Shown here in pieces: positions 60,260 through 64,000 of a stretch of 64,000 bases of DNA. The DNA is taken from NCBI RefSeq assembly GCF_003985155.1, contig NZ_ML133693.1, positions 248,001-312,000 of the forward strand, read 5' to 3'. The stretch's first letter is position 1. Each line of letters starts with the position of its first letter. A program made the position numbers and the translations under genes. This stretch comes from Rhizobium vallis (GTDB lineage Bacteria; Pseudomonadota; Alphaproteobacteria; Rhizobiales; Rhizobiaceae). A model generated the notes under the pieces. That model had not been told where the DNA came from and did no database searches. It saw nothing but the letters and a program-made list of their open reading frames with translations.

Positions 60260-61474
60260 TCATTTCCGCCCCCAAGCCCCGTGGATGAGATCGATGATCT
60301 CATTATTGACGGCGTCCATCGCCTCCATGGCGCGATCATAGGTCGCGCGGGTAAATTGACTCCGCTCGACCTCGTAAAGCGTCTGGTTGGTCATCGCCGC
60401 ATCGGAGATCGCCACACTGCGCAACATCGGGTTGGTCAGCACATGATTCTTGAACATTGAGCGCATGAAGGCGACCATCTGCGTCTGCGGGCCGTCTTGC
60501 GGATCGTAGCGGGTGACGAGATAACGCAGCCAGTCGAGGTTCATGTTGCCGCCGGCCCCCTTCAGCGTGTTCAGGACCTCGCCGAGCATCTGCAGGAACT
60601 GGCACATCGACATGACATCGAGCATCTGCGGATGAACGGTGATCAGAACCGCGGTCGCCCCGCAAATGGCGCTCATTGTCAGAAAGCCGAGCTGAGGAGG
60701 GCAGTCGATGATGACGACGTCGTAATCGTCGGCGACGGAGGACAGCGCCTCGTCCAGCCGGGCGAAGAAGACGCGTCCATAATCACCCGCCTTGCCCTGC
60801 GCAAGCACGCGCGGCGTATCATGCTCGAATTCCATCAGCTCGAGATTGCCCGGCACCAGATGAAGGTTGGGGAAATTCGTCGGCCGGATGATCTCTCGGA
60901 GCGGCCGCCGCTGATCGTCATAGCGAATGGCGGCGTAGAGCGTCTCATTCTCGTTAACGTCGAACTCCGGCTGGAAGCCGTGGATGGCAGAAAGAGACGC
61001 CTGCGGATCGAGGTCGACGGCGAGGACGCGATGACCGGTCAGGGCAAGGTGCTGGGCAAGATGCGCAGCACTCGTCGTCTTGCCGCTGCCCCCCTTGAAG
61101 TTGACGACCGCAACGACTTGCAGATGTTCGTTGCCGCGGCGATGGCGCACATAATGTGTTCCGGCACGGGCATGGTGCTCCAGAAAGGCGCGCATCTCTT
61201 CCATCTGCCCTGCCGTATAGGATCGCCGGCCTGACGGCGTGACCTGGGGAAGGGCGCCCTTGCCTTCCAGCGACAGATTGCGAAGATAGCCGCTGGTCAC
61301 GCCGAGAAAACGCGCGACTTCGGCGAGCTGAAATTCCCGCAGGCCCTTGAGTGCACGCGGCGGAAACATTTCCAGCCGATGCTGCTTCAGCTTATCGGAC
61401 AGTTCCTGCGCCTGGCCAATGATCAGCTGATCGACATCGGAAATTGCTTTTTCTATCTGCGGTGCCATATTCAT
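60260..61474 (-). CDS. repA: Plasmid partition ATPase RepA (ParA family)
   Basis: 404 aa. An N-terminal helix-turn-helix segment LAEVARFLGVTSGYLRNLSL (~50-70) precedes the ParA ATPase domain: deviant Walker A NFKGGSGKTTSAAHLA (~128), DLDPQASLSAIHGFQ (~154), and DVVIIDCPPQLGFLTMSAIC (~245). Moves plasmids to daughter cells and represses its own operon with RepB. First gene of repABC; a 27-bp palindrome lies 112 bp upstream. ATG 61474 and 61468 are both possible. Confidence 0.95.
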   Translation of the reverse strand: MNMAPQIEKAISDVDQLIIGQAQELSDKLKQHRLEMFPPRALKGLREFQLAEVARFLGVTSGYLRNLSLEGKGALPQVTPSGRRSYTAGQMEEMRAFLEHHARAGTHYVRHRRGNEHLQVVAVVNFKGGSGKTTSAAHLAQHLALTGHRVLAVDLDPQASLSAIHGFQPEFDVNENETLYAAIRYDDQRRPLREIIRPTNFPNLHLVPGNLELMEFEHDTPRVLAQGKAGDYGRVFFARLDEALSSVADDYDVVIIDCPPQLGFLTMSAICGATAVLITVHPQMLDVMSMCQFLQMLGEVLNTLKGAGGNMNLDWLRYLVTRYDPQDGPQTQMVAFMRSMFKNHVLTNPMLRSVAISDAAMTNQTLYEVERSQFTRATYDRAMEAMDAVNNEIIDLIHGAWGRK

Positions 61475-61980
61475 GGAAATCTCGAAAATGCGATTTAAAA
61501 GCCCTGTGAGCTTTGAAAGCGCATTTAGCGCCGATTCTGGAGGAGTGGCAAGGCAAATAGGGTTAACAAGGCCCTATCGCTGGGTTGTCCAACCTTTTTC
61601 AAAGGTTGGACATATTGCCCTGTGCGCCAGGGGAGGGCGCAACCGCACATTCACAGATCGAATCGCAACGTGCCATAGCCGGCACTATAGCGGATCGGAA
61701 TGCATCGGAAGAGTATTAGGGCGGGCACCGGCGCTTGAGGCGAACTCCACGGGGAGGGGCCCGAACGGTCGCGATCGGTCCAGCCCGCCTCTGGTCGTCC
61801 ATGCAGCAGTCGCGGTGAGGAGGTTCGGCAGCGAGCACGGAAATTCGCTCTCGGCCCGACCTCGGGAGACAATGGATCGGAAGCAGACTCTTTTCCGGGA
61901 ACGCTACCGGACATCCGTCGAGCCAATCGGCGGCAATTCACCAAATGACTCGAGCCTGAGCTTTGGCGAATATCGCCCGG
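61475..61980. promoter_or_regulatory. repABC upstream region with 27-bp palindrome
   Basis: 506 bp between repA (minus) and the stop side of the XRE gene (minus). At 61586-61612 TGTCCAACCTTT and AAAGGTTGGACA form perfect 12-bp arms around TTC, a very likely operator for repABC autoregulation. I see no credible gene in the rest (61615-61980). Confidence 0.7.
61586..61612. promoter_or_regulatory. Perfect 12-bp-arm palindrome upstream of repA
   Basis: Arms TGTCCAACCTTT (61586-61597) and AAAGGTTGGACA (61601-61612) with a 3-nt centre. It is the longest perfect inverted repeat I noticed in the window and is placed where repABC plasmids carry their RepA/RepB operator. Confidence 0.75.
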
Positions 61981-62439
61981 CTATTCTCCGAGGGGAAGGG
62001 CGACCTCGGTCATGGAGATTCCTAACGGCAGGCCGTGACTTTCGGCCTGCGCCATCGCCTTTACCAGCGCAATGATCGTTTCGCGGATATTGCGGTCGGC
62101 AATCTTCAGAAAGGCGCGATTGAGCACCAATCCCTCTTTCGTTTGCAGAAATTCCGCGACCGGATCTCCATTCGTCGCCAGATCCAGCCCCCGCGGCGTC
62201 GCCAGCTCGGAATCTCCCTGTTCGAAGAAGAAGCTCACCGACGTATGAAGCACATCGGCGATCCGCTGCAGACGGCTCGCGCCGATCCGGTTGATGCCCT
62301 TCTCATATTTCTGAACCTGCTGAAAGGTCACGCCGATCTGGTCGGCGAGCCGTTCTTGGCTCATGCCGAGCAACTGCCGGCGCATTCTTATGCGCGCGCC
62401 GACATAGCCGTCTATTGCATTCGGTGTCTTGACATTCAT
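61981..62439 (-). CDS. XRE-family regulator (PraR-like)
   Basis: 152 aa. Cro/C1 helix-turn-helix: YVGARIRMRRQLLGMSQERL (~12-31) then QIGVTFQQVQKYEKGINRIG (~34-53), followed by ASRLQRIADVLHTSVSFFFE. The N-terminal part resembles rhizobial PraR-type regulators that control quorum sensing and surface properties; the C-terminal part (~85-152) is unassigned. Its location next to repABC is compatible with, but does not prove, a role in plasmid or quorum-related control. Confidence 0.85.
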   Translation of the reverse strand: MNVKTPNAIDGYVGARIRMRRQLLGMSQERLADQIGVTFQQVQKYEKGINRIGASRLQRIADVLHTSVSFFFEQGDSELATPRGLDLATNGDPVAEFLQTKEGLVLNRAFLKIADRNIRETIIALVKAMAQAESHGLPLGISMTEVALPLGE

Positions 62440-62792
62440 CGCGTGTTTTCAGCCTCGATCGCATTTTCAATCGGCGCAGCTCTATTATCCCAGGCGTCGG
62501 TTTTCCATGATTGTTTTCACATTGCATATTCAGGATGCGATGATCGCGACCGACTGTGGTATGAAAGCCCCCATCAGGGAGACACAAACCTTTCCAAAAT
62601 CTCGCGGCAGAACGGCAAATCGGACAAAAGCCGTACCGTTCCCGATGAAACTGGGCTGTGATTGCCACCGGCCTTGCGCTAAATCCACTTCAGCGACCGT
62701 CGCTCGACTTTTTCCCAGCCCCGATCGCCCGAAAATCCACCGAAAAATAACTAGGCACGGCACCACCGTGCCTGTGTGCAGGAGGAGTATTC
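62440..62792. promoter_or_regulatory. Divergent region between the XRE gene and the exporter gene
   Basis: 353 bp. A short AT-rich patch near 62735-62754 precedes a hairpin at 62755-62773 (arms GGCACGG/CCGTGCC, 5-nt loop) directly before the ribosome site AGGAGGA at 62781-62787. No coding region is convincing. Confidence 0.5.
62755..62773 (+). promoter_or_regulatory. Leader hairpin before the exporter ribosome site
   Basis: Perfect 7-bp stem GGCACGG/CCGTGCC with a CACCA loop, 8 bp before the Shine-Dalgarno. It could be a repressor operator or an RNA structure affecting translation. Confidence 0.5.
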
Positions 62793-63995
62793 ATGGCAAT
62801 CGTTGCCGAGAGCGCGCCCCGTTTCGAAAAGACAGCGATGTCGATCCTGATAGCGGTCAGCTTCTGCCACATGCTGAACGACATCATGCAGTCGCTGCTT
62901 GCCTCGCTCTACCCGCTGTTCAAGGCGAATTACGATCTGAATTTCGTCCAGATCGGCCTCCTCACCATGACTTTCCAGGTCACGGCTTCGCTGTTGCAGC
63001 CGGTGGTCGGTATCGTCACCGACCGTTGGCCGATGCCCTATTCGCTGCCTGTGGGTATGGCGAGCACGTTCTGCGGCCTCATTCTGCTCGGCAATGCCGG
63101 CAGCTTCGAACTGCTGCTGGTTGCCGCCAGTCTGATCGGCTTCGGCTCAGCGGTCTTCCATCCGGAATCCTCGCGCGTCGCCCGTATTGCCTCCGGCGGC
63201 CGCCACGGTTTCGCGCAATCCTTCTTCCAGGTCGGCGGCAATGCCGGCCAGGCGATCGGCCCACTGCTTGCCGCCTTCATCGTACTGCCGCTCGGCCAGC
63301 ACAGCGTCTCCTGGTTTGCCGTCATCGCCATGGTCGGCATGATCGTGCTGAGTTGGGTGGGCAATTGGTACATGAGCCACAGACGCCAGAATGCGAGCAA
63401 GCACGCCGTCAGCCGTGCCCTGCCGCTGCCGCAAAACCGGGTCGTCTGGGCGCTGCTGATCCTCGTGCTTTTGACGGCAACGAAGAATGTCTACATGGCA
63501 AGCGTGTCGAGCTATTTCACGTTCTATGTCATCGACAAGTTCGAACTCAGCGTGCAGCAGGCGCAGCTGATGCTCTTCCTGTTCCTCGGCTCGGTCGCCG
63601 TCGGCACCTTCCTCGGCGGGCCGATCGGCGATCGCTTCGGCGCCCGTTTCGTCATCTGGTTCTCGATCCTCGGCGTCATTCCCTTCGCACTGCTCCTGCC
63701 CTATGCAAACCTTTTCTGGACGGGCGTGCTCAGCGTCGTCATTGGGCTGGTCTTCGCCTCGGCCTTCTCGGCGATCGTCGTTTTCGCGCAGGAACTGGTG
63801 CCAGGCCGTGTCGGGCTGATTGCCGGCGTCTTCTTCGGCTTCGCCTTCGGGGCAGGGGGGCTTGGTGCGGCACTGCTCGGCAATTTCGCCGATACTCACG
63901 GCATCGATTTCGTCTACCGCATCTGCTCCTACCTGCCGCTGCTCGGTCTTCTGACGGTCTTCCTGCCGCGCATCCCAAAGCAGAAACCGGCTTGA
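62793..63995 (+). CDS. fsr: MFS exporter, fosmidomycin-resistance (Fsr) type
   Basis: 400 aa, 12 predicted helices. SFCHMLNDIMQSLLASLYPL (~28-47), then FQVTASLLQPVVGIVTDRWP (~67-86) and SAVFHPESSRVARIASGGRH (~118-137) are the Fsr landmarks; GQAIGPLLAAF and a second-half motif A-like GGPIGDRFGARF follow. Fsr proteins extrude fosmidomycin and related compounds. The gene has the strong AGGAGGA site 6 bp upstream and is complete (TGA at 63993-63995). It is the last gene in the window. Confidence 0.88.
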   Translation: MAIVAESAPRFEKTAMSILIAVSFCHMLNDIMQSLLASLYPLFKANYDLNFVQIGLLTMTFQVTASLLQPVVGIVTDRWPMPYSLPVGMASTFCGLILLGNAGSFELLLVAASLIGFGSAVFHPESSRVARIASGGRHGFAQSFFQVGGNAGQAIGPLLAAFIVLPLGQHSVSWFAVIAMVGMIVLSWVGNWYMSHRRQNASKHAVSRALPLPQNRVVWALLILVLLTATKNVYMASVSSYFTFYVIDKFELSVQQAQLMLFLFLGSVAVGTFLGGPIGDRFGARFVIWFSILGVIPFALLLPYANLFWTGVLSVVIGLVFASAFSAIVVFAQELVPGRVGLIAGVFFGFAFGAGGLGAALLGNFADTHGIDFVYRICSYLPLLGLLTVFLPRIPKQKPA

Positions 63996-64000
63996 GACGG

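Noticed and set aside
61651..61944. Small gene upstream of repA
   Set aside because: Arg/Ser/Pro-rich translation and no ribosome site; probably chance.
1..64000. CRISPR arrays, tRNA or rRNA genes, insertion sequences, prophage
   Set aside because: No spaced direct repeats, no tRNA-like folds noticed and no transposase, integrase or phage protein among the translated frames.
1..64000. Nod box or symbiosis genes
   Set aside because: No nod, nif or fix genes and no recognisable nod box; this is not the symbiotic region.

Overview
The window looks like part of a large repABC plasmid or chromid of a fast-growing rhizobium of the Rhizobium leguminosarum/etli group. A complete repA-repB-repC cassette lies at 57.7-61.5 kb. 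It carries matches to the repABC partition-site consensus GTTNNNNGCNNNNAAC and a candidate counter-transcribed RNA between repB and repC. A glycerol locus has the gene order of the glpRDSTPQUVK system known from R. leguminosarum, and a coxMNOP-type terminal oxidase resembles the one known from Bradyrhizobium. Base composition looks uniformly GC-rich. I see no rRNA, tRNA, transposase, phage gene or CRISPR array.

Layout. 0-4.8 kb: aa3-type cytochrome c oxidase operon (cytochrome c, subunits II, I, III, III, and the start of subunit IV), all on the minus strand. 5-9 kb: a methyl-accepting chemotaxis protein, a small conserved-looking ORF and a stand-alone protein-L-isoaspartate methyltransferase. 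8.7-21.2 kb: a two-armed catabolic locus. The minus-strand arm holds a FadR-type regulator, a DUF1537 acid-sugar kinase and a complete peptide-type ABC importer. The plus-strand arm holds a DapA/NanA-type aldolase, a cytoplasmic BNR 'sialidase-like' protein, an iron alcohol dehydrogenase and a PdxA-type dehydrogenase. The kinase/PdxA pair is the known signature of four-carbon acid-sugar degradation; the aldolase, BNR protein and peptide-type importer suggest that a larger conjugate is taken up and trimmed to such an acid. This is the best candidate in the window for an undescribed pathway. 21.5-26.1 kb: a CUT2-type sugar importer with two permeases.

26.2-36.4 kb: the glycerol regulon, with repressor GlpR, glycerol-3-phosphate dehydrogenase GlpD, ABC importer GlpSTPQUV and glycerol kinase GlpK. 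The glpD promoter carries CGAA boxes repeated at 11-bp spacing, and glpR has a similar set, which suggests GlpR operators. 36.5-45.9 kb: mixed single genes, including an EamA exporter divergent from a LysR regulator, a dienelactone-hydrolase-like protein, a GNAT, a DUF992 protein, a small glycine-zipper lipoprotein followed by a periplasmic EF-hand protein, a DUF1328 membrane peptide, a VOC protein, an ABC-F ATPase and an aldose-1-epimerase-like protein. 46-49.5 kb: an EmrAB-type efflux operon divergent from its TetR regulator, with two matching operator-like palindromes. 49.7-51.7 kb: mannonate dehydratase with a GntR regulator. 51.8-56.9 kb: surface polysaccharide genes (a possible transferase-like protein, an O-antigen ligase/polymerase, a WbpM/CapD-type dehydratase and an initiating sugar transferase). 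57.7-61.5 kb: repCBA on the minus strand. 62-64 kb: an XRE regulator and a fosmidomycin-resistance-type MFS exporter.

Taken together the region is typical accessory rhizobial DNA: uptake and breakdown of plant or soil carbon compounds, defence against toxic compounds, a surface polysaccharide module, and the replication/partition system of the plasmid. Start sites were chosen by Shine-Dalgarno match where one was visible. Functional assignments come from motif recognition by eye; no database search was run.
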